Below are positions 35,641 through 48,118 of a DNA stretch of 64,000 nt, one piece after another. This DNA comes from Acorus gramineus (lineage: Eukaryota; Streptophyta; Magnoliopsida; Acorales; Acoraceae): contig CM060848.1 in the NCBI GenBank assembly GCA_030737835.1, positions 12,322,323-12,386,322 on the forward strand, in the 5' to 3' direction. The notes below the pieces were generated by a model. That model saw only the letters and a program-made list of their open reading frames with translations, searched no databases and had not been told where the DNA came from. Each line of letters starts with the position of its first letter. Position 1 is the first letter of the stretch. A program made the translations under genes and the position numbers.

Positions 35641-35943
35641 GAGTCGAGAGACCTGAGAGAGTGAGAGGCTGAGACTTTGAGAGTCGGGCATTCGGGTAGT
35701 CGGGCTGCGCAGTCGGGTGGTCGGGTTGGGTGGGCCTGGGCATTCGGGTAGACTAGTCGGGCTGGGCTAACACAGTACCACTAGTGGGCTAGTAAACGAG
35801 CTCGGCTCGGGCTCGGCTCGTTTAGAAACTAAGCTTTAAAATTTATTCAAGCTCGGTTCGTTTATCTAATCGAACGAGCCTGAACGAGTTTTAACCGAGC
35901 CGAGCCCGAGCTGCTCGGCTCGTTTACCAGCCCTACTTGAAGC

Positions 35944-36729
35944 CCTCACGTTAACCACGGTATATGTCCCAATAAAAAAAAATTACATTTTTTTTATTAA
36001 AATTTTCACATTTTTCGGTAATCAATACGATTCATTAAAATATATAATTTATCATTTATAAAAACATATATCTTATCATATCAGTATATTATTTTAAAAA
36101 AAAATCAAAACCTGTAATGAATAAAATCTATACGTGACATTATCAAATGTTACTTGTTCGCAGTCTTACCTTAACTGCACACAAAATAATACAGATAATA
36201 TTTTGAATGAACAAATAATAACTTATCAAGAACCCCTTAATAAATTAAATAATGTGATAGTTAGGCGCCACTACAACCAAAATCCATTAAATCAGACAAT
36301 GATCGACATGATGATCACACCATATCAGTCCCCCCCTTTTCTTCACATGATCAAGAAAGAACACTTAATGACTGGCTGTTGTCAGAATCCTGAAAATAGT
36401 AACAAGAAGTAATCATTGCAGCAGCTACAAATCCCTGTTTCAGAAATCGAGTCTCAAGACGCCTTTATATATGACCAGAAATGAAAAACATTTTCTTCAA
36501 TCAATTATAGGAGCCAATAAAATTACAGAAGCATGACACAAGTTAGACAGATATCTTTGCCTTCTTTGTAACAGAGATCAATGAATCCATCTGGGGCATA
36601 TAACCAAATGCTTCTTGCCCAATATTCTGAAAACAGGATTCAAGAAAGAAAAAAAACAGGGAAAACCAAAAAAAAACAGAGCTTTACAAACTGCCAAGCC
36701 AGAGTTAATCAAACTTCAAGGAACTCCGG
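35944..36729. other. Spacer and 3' UTR of the APRL gene
   Basis: No separate gene. The part nearest 36729 is probably the 3' UTR of the minus-strand APRL gene; 36134-36412 is an open frame without recognisable similarity. Confidence 0.45.
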
Positions 36730-39700
36730 TCATCTTCTATCATTTCCTGATAATGTTCTACTTGTACTCGGCTCGCCGATAGAAACTGAGGCAAGGGATT
36801 TGGAAGCCCATGCCTTCGCATTCATCGCACCCCCCTGAAGATTGCTCCTGTTAGTGGGATAAAACCTGCTAAAAGCTCGCATCCCTCCATCGATATATGC
36901 ATGTGGATTGTCCAACAGGCTCATCAAGGTAGCATTGTGAACGTGCCTACTCCAAGCTTTCTTTGCACAAGCAAGCAGTTTGGGGAGGAGGAAGTAGAGG
37001 ATCCTCATAAGCAGGAAAGCTATGGCCAATGCCAGGTATGTCTCTTCCCGGAACAAATTCTCCGGTGACTTTGCCCATGAGAATGGGCAAAACTCATGTT
37101 CAACATTATCAACGGTTTTATTCTCAAGGTTCTGCAAGTCTCCAATAATCTCCAGATTAAACGAATATGATGCCAATGACCTGATGCCTGCATAGAAAAA
37201 TGCACAGCTGAGAACTTGAAGATTATAAAATAAAAGGACAAACCATTTATACTGCTGACATATTCTGGCTTGCAAAGCATATCTATGGTTTTGGAAGATG
37301 AAGAGCATACTGGATCATCAAAGACAGGAGGAATAAAGAAAATTGCACATATATCAAGATACCTACACAGGAAAATAAATGTAGAATCGCATTGCATAGA
37401 ATCACCTTTGCAATGGGCCATGAATCCTTGCTCGACCCTAGTATGATGCATACATTTAGACAACACAAAATGGGTTCAATCCAGACATCATGGACTTGCT
37501 AATTCAGGATTTTTGTGACACATGCAAATTACAGAAATAAAAATGCATGCTAGTCTTTTTATCGAAGTTATGTCCATGCCAGGCCTATTATGATTGCCAA
37601 AACTGCCAGACCATTCTGTAAAAATATATAATCAAGATAAATAAAAAAATGGGTCTATAAAACCAATTGTACAACATTCATGGGATTCTGTACTGTTCAA
37701 AATTTAACGAGCATTTGCAAACCTATTCCTCTACCCCGCAAGAATATCAACTCTCACATCATAAGAATTTATATAAACAACCAAAAAAAAAAAAAAGGAT
37801 TGATATTAGTACATGGACGACTTTGGCTGGTTAAAACCATACAACAGAAAATAAGAATTTATATAAACAACCAAAATAAAAATAAAAATAAGGATTGATA
37901 TTAGTACATGGACAACTTTGGCTGGTTAAAACCATACAACAGAAAACAAGACTTATTAAAACAGTATAACCCCATCCAAACATCAGCCTAACACTATCAA
38001 ATGAATGACTGGAAAAATAAATATTGTGGGAAATATTGTGTAATAGTCATTTCGATTTTGTGCTGTTTAAATTTCAATGTTCATTTGCAATCTTGTGCAT
38101 CTCCCTCATAAAAACATCAACACACAATTAACTAAGAATTTATATGATATTATGATGGTTATAAAAGTCAGTCCATCATGTATAATTGAGTTTATTACTT
38201 TTGAAACCTGTGAGTTGTCTCTATCATGGTTATTCTGCTTATTGAAGTTTGATTGTATGAATCTATTCATGACAACCCTCTGAATCAAGATCATCTCAAC
38301 GTGTTAGGTAAGTGACAGAATGAGTTTATTAAGTAGTTGTCTTAGAATATCTGAGACCTTAGGTAGAATAGGAATTTATCATTTGTGTTTGTCCTATGGG
38401 GTGTTCGAATGAATAAAGGTTTCATAGAATTATAGTTCTGTCCATTTGACAGGCTTACTCACCATTACCTGGGCCTGTTGACCTATGGGAGGTCGCACAT
38501 GTCCTCATGTAGTAATGTGGGATCCAACTACCACTGTGACGCAGTTACATATTTGATACCAAGCGTTATGTTCTAACTTGTCTACTTTACCTACAGGCTC
38601 ATGGTTTTAAAACACGCTTTTGTATATATCAATCTGTAGTCACATACAATCACAGATTGGCTTCCCCTAAAACGTGACATGGGATAATTGAATCATTGGT
38701 CTCTTTACGATTGTAACAATTTTAGACTTGCAATTTGATGCAATTTATCTACATATATGCTATAGTCGACCACTGGTGCCCAAAAGTCCTCTGGGGAAAC
38801 CGACTACATCCAATGCGCCATCAAGGCTCTCTGCAGAACCAAGGTGCACATTTTTATGCACTAGCATGAATCCTACCACTAAATTTTATTAAACAAATTG
38901 GAGTGCAATTCCGAGAAAGACCAAATAAAATAGATGACCGATCTACTAAAGACATCCAACAGGTGCCCTCACACCTCCGTGTATAATATTCACTAGCTTT
39001 CCCTTGTCAATACACACTTTTTTTGCCCCACACAATGAACAATCCAGTCCTTTAAGTTCCCCCATGTATTTGAAAATGGGGGGATCCACATCATTCCTAA
39101 TCAGCCATAAACCCCAGCTTCCAGTTGGTATCAATAGCTGAGAAACCTTGGCCCAAATGCTCTTCATCTTTGTTCTTTAATATTACTCTATTTAAGGTCA
39201 TAATTTCTAAGACAACAATATGAGATAAGTATGTATTTTTAAGTCACTCAATACGGTATGATAGTCGTGTGATGGGTGACTCTGACAGCATTTAAATAAA
39301 AAATAAAAAAAATTAATAAAAAACCTCTCACATATATTGACTCATGAGCTTTGACTCCGAAATTAGTCAAACCAATTACACGGTAACAAACACAACAGTG
39401 AAACCTCATTCAAACATCTGCATATCACCAAATTTTTATAATCTGAGGAATGAAATTTTCAAGTAATAATGTTTCTAAGTCTACCTACGGGTTAAAATTT
39501 AACCAATCGGAGACAAAATACCATCACATAAATTGCAAGTCATTCACACCAGTTTACGATTGACAGCAAGCAATTGTCCTCAATATGGTTGAGGGATCAG
39601 AAAAACTGCCTAAACTAAATTCTAGATTATGCAAATATACAATGCAATTAAAACCAATGAAGCTGGACTCCTAAAGTAATGATTATAAACTAATAATTTC

Positions 39701-42700
39701 AAGAATATCTCTCAAAAACAATATCTACAAGTTTCTGAGAAATCATATCAAAATGAAGTCACTCACCAGAAACATCACTGTAGAAAGTACTGAGAGATTT
39801 GACGGTCCGCGAGCCACGATAGCGTACTCGCATTGTGGAATTAAAGAGAAAGAGGGTTGGAAAGCCATGAACTCCATACCTTGAAAGCGTACTGTAAATT
39901 TCTGATTGTTAGTTTTTTAGTTTTTAAATGCAGACAAAAAGTAAGTTCAATACAGCTTATTATCTGTTATATCACACCTGGGCTTCACATTGGATTCTTC
40001 AAATGCAAAATGGATTATGGTCGGAAACAAGGACGAAAGGGTGGAGAAATTGGGCTTGCAACGCTTAGAGAAGGGACACCATGATGCATAGAAAAGCACC
40101 GCAATGTATCTGTTTCTATTCATGTGAACAAGGTGCAGGGCCCTCTGTAATGCAAGCTCGTCTCCCTTCACAAAATCACCAGTAATCTTTCACATAAGAA
40201 TTTCAAAGAGCATGATATTTGAGAAAATAGAAAACAAGTACTCATTGCTTAATCAAGACATTAAATGGATGGTGCTAGGTCAAACATAGTGATGGCAAGG
40301 AAAAGAAATCCTGGGAAAATCAAAATACTAGTAAAATCTGAGTTCAACTAGAACCCAAAAGTGCAGCTTTCACAATAATCATTATACATTTTCTATTTGT
40401 CCATTGGAAATCCTAGAGCTTGAGTAAATATATTATAATACCTGCCGAATGAAGGCATATTTCAAGTTATTGTTGGTCATCCTATTTTGAGTTAAAAATT
40501 GAACGATGTGGTTGAGCAATTATTACTCCACATGGTGACTGGCACATATTATAAGTCCAACCACATTACAATTTTTAGCAACTGATAATTGGGAAACATA
40601 AAGCAGATGCTTCAAGTCTGTCCATCTATCTTCAAGCACAATATATTAAACTAATGCATACAACCATAATGCAATTGGGCCAGTGGCTGAAAACAATGAA
40701 CAAACACCAATCTTCACCTATGTAGATTTCCTGAAGCATAATGGGGAATTGGGTATCATTCAAGTGAATATATTTGGTTGTACCACTTCATGGAAAAAGG
40801 TTAAAAATAAAAGTTGATCGAATTTCACATCTTTGGAGCATCAACTTTGTTCACATTTGCAGCAATTTTTTTCACTGTGACCAAATGCTTTTCGCCTATA
40901 GCACAGAACTTAGAATTAGATTCACTTATTCTAACAGTAATATTTACGAAGATGGGTAGTTATCTACTTGGGATTTTTATATACTGAACAACAAATTGCA
41001 TGTTTTACTATGGCAACCCCAACCCCATAGGAAAGGAATCATGGAAACACCCGTCAATTTTATATATATACAAATTATTAACAATCACAAGTTATTGGCA
41101 TTAGCTCGAGTTAAAGGTCAAACCTCAATTAACTTGATCAATATAATAACTATAATGCTAGGAATCCAAGAGAAGGACGCTTGAAGCTACTATGCTACAA
41201 ATGGGAATTCCATTTACCTGTATATTACTCCAACATCTTATGTTGCTTAGCAAAATTCCATATTCAATCAGGTAAATTAGGGATGCAATTGATTCAGGTT
41301 AACCTAAAAGGCTAAAATCAAACATAAATTTGATCCAGTTGAATTGGAGGAACATAGCCTAATATTTGGGCTAGCTTGTGATTTGAAGACCCTCAGAAGC
41401 TTTCTTTGCAGGATTTTGGGGAGATTCCCTACTCGTCGGGATTCTTCACCAGATAGTGCCCTCAGGCAGTCAGGCCATTAGAACGGAAGTCAACTATGGA
41501 CCCCACAGTTACGCCATAGCCTAAATGACATAGAAGAGGTGGAGCTCACTTCTCTTCTTGCGGTGCTTCAGGAAGTGGAATTAAATTTGGAGGCGGTGTA
41601 CTTGGTGATTTGGAAGTTGTCCCCTTATTCTGGGTTTACCGTGAGATTCTTTATAGGAACCTTAATAGGAATCCTTCACCTAACCTTCCTACCACCGAAT
41701 TTGAGTGTCTAATTTGGGGAACACTAGCCCCATTAAAGATTTGGAGCTTCAAGTGGTTTCTATCTTCAAACAAAATTCTGACCAAGATCAATTGAGCTAC
41801 ATGGGCGAATGACGGTAATGTTAATTGTGTTCTTTGTGGCTTATTTGAGAATTCAAGAGACCATCAAAGTGTACATTTAGCGCGAAAATTTGGGAGAAGG
41901 TGGGTATGGTTATTGGGTCCACATGTACATTCAATAATCTTGAAGGCAATCAGGCATGTGGCAATGGTTCAGGAGAAGATGCAAACGAGCAAATCGTAGC
42001 AATCTTGACAAGTTCCAGTGGTTAGTGCCACACACAGTATGTTGGAGAATTTGGCTCACATGCAGTGAATGCATTCTCCAACACAAGAGATTTTATTTGG
42101 AAAATACATGGGCGGCTATTTCCTCTCTTCTTAGATTGCTATAATCTTGGAAGTTCCTACTCCTTCATCCATTATGGGGAATCTTTGGTTTGGGGTGTAG
42201 GGCAATTTCGTAAGGGTCTCCTATATTTCCCTCTTTCATGTTCCCTCTCTTCTCTTCTTGATATAACTTTGTAAGGAGATCATCTTCTTTTCGGGGGGTT
42301 CTTTCTAAAATGATTCTCCAAACTTCTCGAAAAAACAAAAAAAAGTCCACTGTGCGAGTTTTTTCTTTCTATCCACTCCCACTCCTTGTTCGCACCATTC
42401 TTGTAATATTTTGGGAAGAAATTTTAGAAATTAACAGGGAGATTGCCTTTTGTACCAAGATTCGCATGGAGCCAATGTTGAAGGATGAATTTACCAGTGC
42501 CTAGATCCGAGTAGAACCCGAAAGAAGCAAAAGAATTGAATGAGAACCACCAAGACGAACAACAATCAGAGGAGATCCAGTAGGATTTGCTCTGACTGTG
42601 AATATCGCATATAGGATAAGTTGAAGAAGATTCCACAAGAGAATAGCTAACTAATTGCTGGAGAAGAGAAGTTTGACATTTGTGTGGTGTCTGATGCTCA

Positions 42701-45700
42701 AGTGAGACAAAAATCCCCTCCTTTTTTAAGAAAAGAAGAGAAAAAAAACTTATGAAGAAAATGAATTCTCGTACCTCATGGAGGTTTGATCCCTGATCTA
42801 TAGATGAGTCTTGGCATGCAGAATACATTCTGATGAGTTCATGCAGATTACAAATATCATGGTACGGTGAGACCATGTGGTAAGCAATTGAGGTTGGCAT
42901 ACACGTCACATGAAGATGAGACCATATTACCAGGCTGTTGTTGCCACCTGTTAGCTGTTAGTGTGAGTTTGTGGGAACTATGGAGTCGCCAAAGTTGATC
43001 ACGTCAACTACACAGCCTATCGTTTATCACATGTGCCTGCCTGGTTATACTTTTGTTTCCTTCTTCAGAAGAGATCAAGTGTAATATTTCTGGTAGATCT
43101 CTATCAGAAAAGGCTCAGTATTTATTAAACAATGCAGCTGTTTTCCTTTGTCAAAAAGGTAAGGGCACTTCATTACTAAAACATCCGAAGCCTTTAATCA
43201 AACGGACTAAGCTACTGCTGGGAGTAACAATGTGACAGAAAAAAGTAGGGTGAGAAAACCTCCCCCAAAAGTCTTTCCGCTGGTCCCGTCTCTCGGAAGA
43301 TGTTGGGGACTGCTAGATACTTTGATTCGATTCTCAAACCGCATAACTTCTCATGATATCGATGGTTCTGTTTGGTGGATAATCTAGCTGAAGTATGCCC
43401 GAAGTCAAATGCCAAGTAGATCCGAAATCTGCCATGTACCCCATGAGTATGGGTGGATGTGTGGATATGACTGAAGCTCATTGGGTTCGTCTATTACTTC
43501 AACCACAAGTAATCTTCCAGGACACATGTCTGCATCAAAGGAGTTGGCAGTAAAACACCTGCCACAAGAGTGACGTAAAACTAAAGATCCTAACATTCTG
43601 TAAATACTCTACACCAGAGGAGTTCCTCAATTTTTTTTTTCTTTCAAGACAGTGAGTTTATAGGGATTATTATTTTTTCGGCAGAACATCGAGTGAAACT
43701 CATCACCACATGGTTCACTAGGCAAACCACAGTTGGTGGATGTGAATGTGTGTGGACTGAGTGTCACAGTCAATCACCTATCAATGCTAGTGATCATGAG
43801 AAAGCTAAGATGATAAAAACTTTCTCACAATTACTCTCGAGTCTCGTCTTCATTTCAGTCCCTTCAAAACCTTCAGCAGAGTCACTCGTGGTAAAATATA
43901 TCTTGACTTTAACCATCTCATGTCTCACATTCACTTCCAAGGGAACAATGAGTTGTTGGCATCACATTACATCAGAGAATTGCAACCACACATTCAAGGC
44001 ACTCGCAACTGGATGGACCTTATGATGGTGACACAAGAATCAAAACAAGCACTTACTGTAGATCGAGAGAGGAGCCTGAGAATGCACGAACTTGGGAGGA
44101 CGGTCTCAACCACCAATGGTGGGACCTCATTGCAAGACAAGAATTGCTCCACCTAAACCTCTCTAACCATCAACAAACACCATCAGAAAATGCTAGAACA
44201 GAAAATCATCTAAGTACCATTTGTATCTGATTCTTTCTTGGATTATGTCTTTCAATTTTTCTTCCAACGATATTCTAAATATGGATGAATTTCAATTAAA
44301 TCCAAAAAGATTTGTTCTCCCGTATCTGTTCTAACCCGCTGACCTTGATTTAAATCTGCCAATGAGTGGGGCCCAATCAACACATCTAAGACTCCCGCAG
44401 TCTCGCTGTGGGGATGTGTACCTTTTATTTACAGTGTTCCATTGTCTCATGCCAAAGCCCGGAGAGCTGATATTCTACAAAGCTTCACCTATTATAGGTT
44501 ACTCATCAAGGTAGCTAAAAGCATTACTACAGTAAAAACATCAAAATCTTTGGTTGGCCCACTAATTGTAGTCCCTCCCTCCCTCCCTCTGGCTCCACTT
44601 CATCATTATATAGTCAACTATGCGGTTGCACCATCTAGAATTAGAGGAGCTCTTGATTGTGCTGGGTGAGATCTAGGCGAGATCCCTATCACAATGAGAT
44701 AATGAAAGGACGAGGTACTACCGCATAAGGTGACACGAATCACAAAGTTAGAAATCCAATGATTGAGGAGGTTTTTTTTAATAAAAAACAGAATCCCTGT
44801 TGAATGATTGAGGAGTTGGTACGACATATAGGAGTTCTTATTGCAAAGGTGGACAACATTGGCTAAGACCTCAAAGACATATGAAACTGTCTCCGAACAT
44901 CACGGGAAGAACACAGACTTTCGGTTCAACTTGAGTTCTTCGAGAAAATGAGATAAAATACCATGGAGGAACACCACGACATCAACATCAACCACAACTC
45001 CATTCCCTTCCATGAAAACACGAGTTTCAGCTCCCCTTCTTTGATGCATGCATACCATGACATTAACCTATTCAAGAGGAGTCATGGAGACGGGGAGATT
45101 GATGCCCAGGAAGATGACACAAAAAGTAATAAAGAACCTCCAGAGGAAATGTATGAAATTAAGAAGCTCAAGAATACTAATCTTACTCGATTTGATGAAC
45201 AGTTTTTCCTCATCGTTGTATTGAAGACCTATTACATCGACATCACATCCAAAGGTAACCATGTGAATGTCTCGTACTTCATCAAATTGGAATTGAGCGA
45301 AGTCATACATAAATCACAATCACCATTGAACTGCTTTACTCATGATGAGGGTAACAGAAAATGACAAGGCCCTCCCCACCTCATGTTGATTGTTGAAACA
45401 ACATGACCTTGAAATTCATTAATTGAGAATGTCAACCCAAATTGATAGGGTTATTATGATTTTTAATATTTTATCTGGCAATAATTAGTTAGTAGTTTTT
45501 TTTACCTTAAGATTAATAGTGGTTGAGTTGTTAGGAATATGTTTAGTTGTTAAGTTGTAGAATATATTGATTTGTTGAGATTAGTTGAAGATTCAAATTA
45601 AATAGTATATCTAACATCAATAAAATTAAATACTTATAAATAGACCTCATTAGAGTCGTATAAGACATCCAAGTTTTAAAATTGTCTCTCTTGAGATTCT

Positions 45701-46377
45701 TTTGGCTTGTAAATGGTGGTGTTAAAGCCATAGCAAAATTTTCGTCTATCTCTCTCTTCTAGGTTCCTCTACTTAAAGCTACTGCATCAACCTCAGAATA
45801 TAAATTCTAACAACCATGAAGCTGTATATAAGAAATGCCCAAAATCCCCCTGAATTCTTCCATCTCCAGACTCAAAGTACAAACAACAACAATCAATCTC
45901 CTATCAATTCCCAATGTCCAATCTAGTCACTTAGACGGAAGACATACATGAAACTGTGAGAAACCATTCTATAAGAGAGCCAATCGAAGATCCTAAAATT
46001 ACAAATACACAGAATCCTCCATAATAGTTAAGAATCCATATTCAAATTTCCATTAAAACCTCGGAATTCTCAACAATATAAACAAAATCAACCAAAGCAA
46101 ACTCATAACAGGCGAGGACACACAGAGAGATTTCCCATACCTCAATCACGAGCCGATTCAAGGTTAAAACATCTCTGTAGCCACCATCGATCGGAGATCC
46201 CCAGGTTGCCGGGCACAGATCAAGAGGAGGAAGCACGGAATCGACCGCCGAGGATTCCGCCGGGCAGGTGGCCACTGCAACGGCGATGGAATCGGCCGAA
46301 ACCATGAACGACGACCCTCCGAAGAAGAAGAGGAGAATGGGGAGTCCCCATCTACAAACCCACATCGCCGCTTCCAT
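36730..46377 (-). CDS. APRL: 5'-adenylylsulfate reductase-like (APRL) membrane thioredoxin
   Basis: Four minus-strand exons, 46377-46141, 40186-39978, 39879-39767 and 37187-36730 (TGA), with matching phases, give 338 residues. Residues 1-29 form a signal peptide ([12 protein letters not shown] core). The thioredoxin fold (about 80-190) holds [11 protein letters not shown] with W115-C116-P-F-S119, so the usual second active-site cysteine is serine, as in the APRL family, and FP156 as the cis-Pro. A membrane helix spans about 237-259, followed by the conserved [23 protein letters not shown] proteins resemble the C-terminal thioredoxin part of APS reductase but lack the reductase domain; their role is probably in the secretory pathway and is poorly known. 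The ATG at 46377 was preferred to an upstream GTG. Intron 1 is 5,954 bp and intron 3 is 2,579 bp, both with repeats and LINE relics. Confidence 0.93.
37755..37948. repeat. Tandem duplication, period ~92 bp, in APRL intron 3
   Basis: AAGAATTTATATAAACAACC, then GGATTGATATTAGTACATGG and TTTGGCTGGTTAAAACC, occurs twice in succession (from about 37761 and 37853), differing mainly in the A-rich tract. Confidence 0.85.
38900..39180 (-). mobile_element. LINE 3' fragment in APRL intron 3
   Basis: Minus-strand frame 39167-38946 reads [20 protein letters not shown] followed by RNDV, resembling the last conserved block of plant LINE polyproteins (W-x-I/L-W-x-x-RN). Short and decayed; boundaries uncertain. 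Confidence 0.45.
41390..42347 (+). mobile_element. LINE zf-RVT fragment in APRL intron 1
   Basis: Plus-strand frames give [37 protein letters not shown], then [10 protein letters not shown] and a degenerate [13 protein letters not shown] cysteine/histidine block, the usual tail of plant LINE polyproteins. It is broken by stops and ends near an A-rich stretch (CGAAAAAACAAAAAAAAG, 42330-42347). It lies opposite to the APRL transcript. Confidence 0.7.
42348..46140. other. Remainder of APRL intron 1
   Basis: About 3.8 kb with lower AT content than the surrounding spacers and several mid-length open frames on both strands (for example 42909-42424 minus, 43596-43405 minus, 43693-44025 plus, 44963-45364 plus). 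None has a recognisable domain. The composition suggests a decayed element or gene fragment not placed here. Confidence 0.4.
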
Positions 46378-46389
46378 GACCACGCAGTG

Positions 46390-46426
<37 letters not shown>

Positions 46427-46660
46427 TGAACCGCAAATCCCTAAATCATCGGCGCACGATGAGGGAGAGGACCCTGGGCAATCACTTCGCCATTGATAAA
46501 GAGAGAGAGGTTTGGGTCGAAGTTGGAGAAAGGGAGAGCGGAACCCTATCCGAAGACACGGGCCGACCAAATTTGGTTTCTATATTTGGATCGAAAAACA
46601 AACAAAGCGCTGATACCGTTTAGCAACCCCGTCTGCGGGATGGATGCATCCTGCAGCCAG
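46378..46660 (-). promoter_or_regulatory. 5' leader and promoter region of the APRL gene
   Basis: Directly upstream of the APRL start. A GAAA/GA microsatellite (46393-46427 on plus; CTTT/CT on the coding strand) lies 16-50 bases before the ATG, a common leader feature in plants. The region beyond is CG-richer than the spacers. No clear TATA element. Confidence 0.45.
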
Positions 46661-46813
46661 CCGGCCCAGCCCATACATTGTGATAATACCATGTTATCAC
46701 GAGGGGATGATGCGGTGCAACTAGGCGATCATATTCGCGAAGCGAATCTGGGCCATCCAGATTGATCTGGATGGCCCATACCATCAATACATTTTCGTTA
46801 GACTCTTACTGTA

Positions 46814-47595
46814 AGGGTCTTCACGGGTCGGGTCGGGGTCGACCCGGCCCGACCCTGGACCCGGGTCACGGGTAAGGGGTCCAGAGAAATGTGGACCCGG
46901 ACCCGGACCCGTCGGACCCGGGTCGGGTCCGGGTCCGACCCGACCCGGATGGTTGGGTAAAAAAAAAAAAGAGAGAAAAGCTCGTGTATTTGTTTGTCTT
47001 ATCATTCTATTTGAAATTTTTTGTAATAAAACATTATTGTTAATGAGACTATGTTTTAATATAATTTTATACAATTCAAAAGAAGTAAATGAATTATTAA
47101 ACAACATCCAAAACAATAATCACTAACATAAAAAACATATTAACCTAAATAATAAACATAACTAACCTAAACAACATTCAAAACAATAAACACTAACATA
47201 TTAACCTAAATAATAAACATAAATCATGCAACAAACTAATTAATCATACAAATTCAAATGCTAATAAATTAATTGTCCAAAACAAACCGATTTATAGGCT
47301 TGTTATGATTATGATTTATGAACTTGTAGATACAAAAATAAGTTAAGTAAGAAATAAAATTATGTATCAACTAATACTAATGGTCTTATAATATATGAAC
47401 ATATATTAAAAAAAACAGTCGGGTCCAACGGGTCCAACGGGTCGGGGTGGACCCGGACCCGACCCATTTGTTTGTTCGGGTCCGCCGGGTCGGGTCCAAC
47501 TCGGGTCGGGTCCAAATCGGGTCGGGTATATTACACGTGTAATCGGGTCCGGGTCGGGTCGGGTCCGGGTCTGGACCCGACCCGTTGACAGGCCT
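46814..47595. mobile_element. hAT-like non-autonomous element with GGGTCGGGTC ends
   Basis: Left end AGGGTCTTCACGGGTCGGG and right end (reverse complement) AGGCCTGTCAACGGGTCGGG are imperfect inverted termini. Both arms are dense in GGGTCGGGTCC/GGACCCGACCC motifs. The 12-bp flanks ACTCTTACTGTA and ACTCTTACGGTA differ by one base, so at least an 8-bp target duplication is present. The ~400-bp AT-rich core has no transposase. Proline/glycine-rich open frames here are repeat artefacts. Confidence 0.78.
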
Positions 47596-47906
47596 ACTCT
47601 TACGGTAAGAGTCTTTACAAAATATATCAGATTTGAGCCGTCCAAATCCTGGATTCGGGTCACGTGTAATGGGTATGGTTACATGGTTACACCATATCAT
47701 CCTTCATAAGCGGGGACGCCTAAGTTGAATAAGCGGGGGTGTTTTTCAGAAGTGCTTTTTTGATGCGTCGGAGAAACCGAGAAAAATACATATAAAACGT
47801 GGGGGCTACACAACAAGCACAGAAGCTGTTTGTTTCGACTGTTGCGTTTGACCGTGTCTGCTAATGCAAACTCGGTTGAGACATGAAGCCAAATGGAGCC
47901 TAAGTG

Positions 47907-48105
47907 TAGGGGTGATAAACGAGTCGAGCGGCTCGGGCTCGGCTCGGTTAATGCTCGTTCGAGCTCATTCGATTAGACAAATGAGTTGAGCTTGAACATT
48001 TTTTAAAGCTCGGTTTATAAACAAGCAGAGCCCGAGCCTATACGAGTTCGTTATTTAACATAAAAGGGGAGAAACAAAAAATCTGAGCCGAGCTCGAACC
48101 CGAGT
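47907..48105. mobile_element. Truncated hAT MITE of the GGCTCG family
   Basis: Starts TAGGGGTGATAAACGAGTCG, as in the hAT elements at 25057 and 31388, with subterminal GGCTCGGGCTCGGCTCGG; the complementary right terminus is missing and the similarity fades near 48105. Confidence 0.65.
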
Positions 48106-48118
48106 TTATATCATTTTC

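Larger units (their letters stand above)
31388..35935 (-). mobile_element. hAT transposon, near-complete, with broken transposase
   Basis: The 4,548-bp element begins TAGGGCTGGTAAACGAGCCG and ends with the exact complement, CGGCTCGTTTACCAGCCCTA. It is flanked by a perfect 8-bp target duplication, CTTGAAGC (31380-31387 and 35936-35943). Both ends carry dense GGCTCG subterminal repeats. Inside, on the minus strand, lie a leader exon with GA-rich repeats (35217-35640), a leader intron (donor GTAAGG at 35216), and a transposase gene (34506-32182), followed by a minisatellite (31800-32150). The clean ends imply a fairly recent insertion. Confidence 0.95.

Noticed and set aside
35207-35743. Long Arg/Glu/Ser-rich open frames on both strands
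   Set aside because: They are produced by the GA microsatellites and tandem units of the hAT leader and have no plausible protein content.
37268-37366. Possible extra APRL exon ([21 protein letters not shown] reading)
   Set aside because: It has acceptor- and donor-like signals, but the phase from exon 3 does not fit this frame, and joining 39767 directly to 37187 restores the family sequence DVSGIRS.
37300-37680. A separate small gene from the minus frames at 37020-37468
   Set aside because: These frames overlap the APRL exon and intron in other phases and resemble nothing known.
46784-47700. Gly/Pro/Asp-rich open frames
   Set aside because: They arise from GGGTCGGGTC repeats in the arms of a non-autonomous element.
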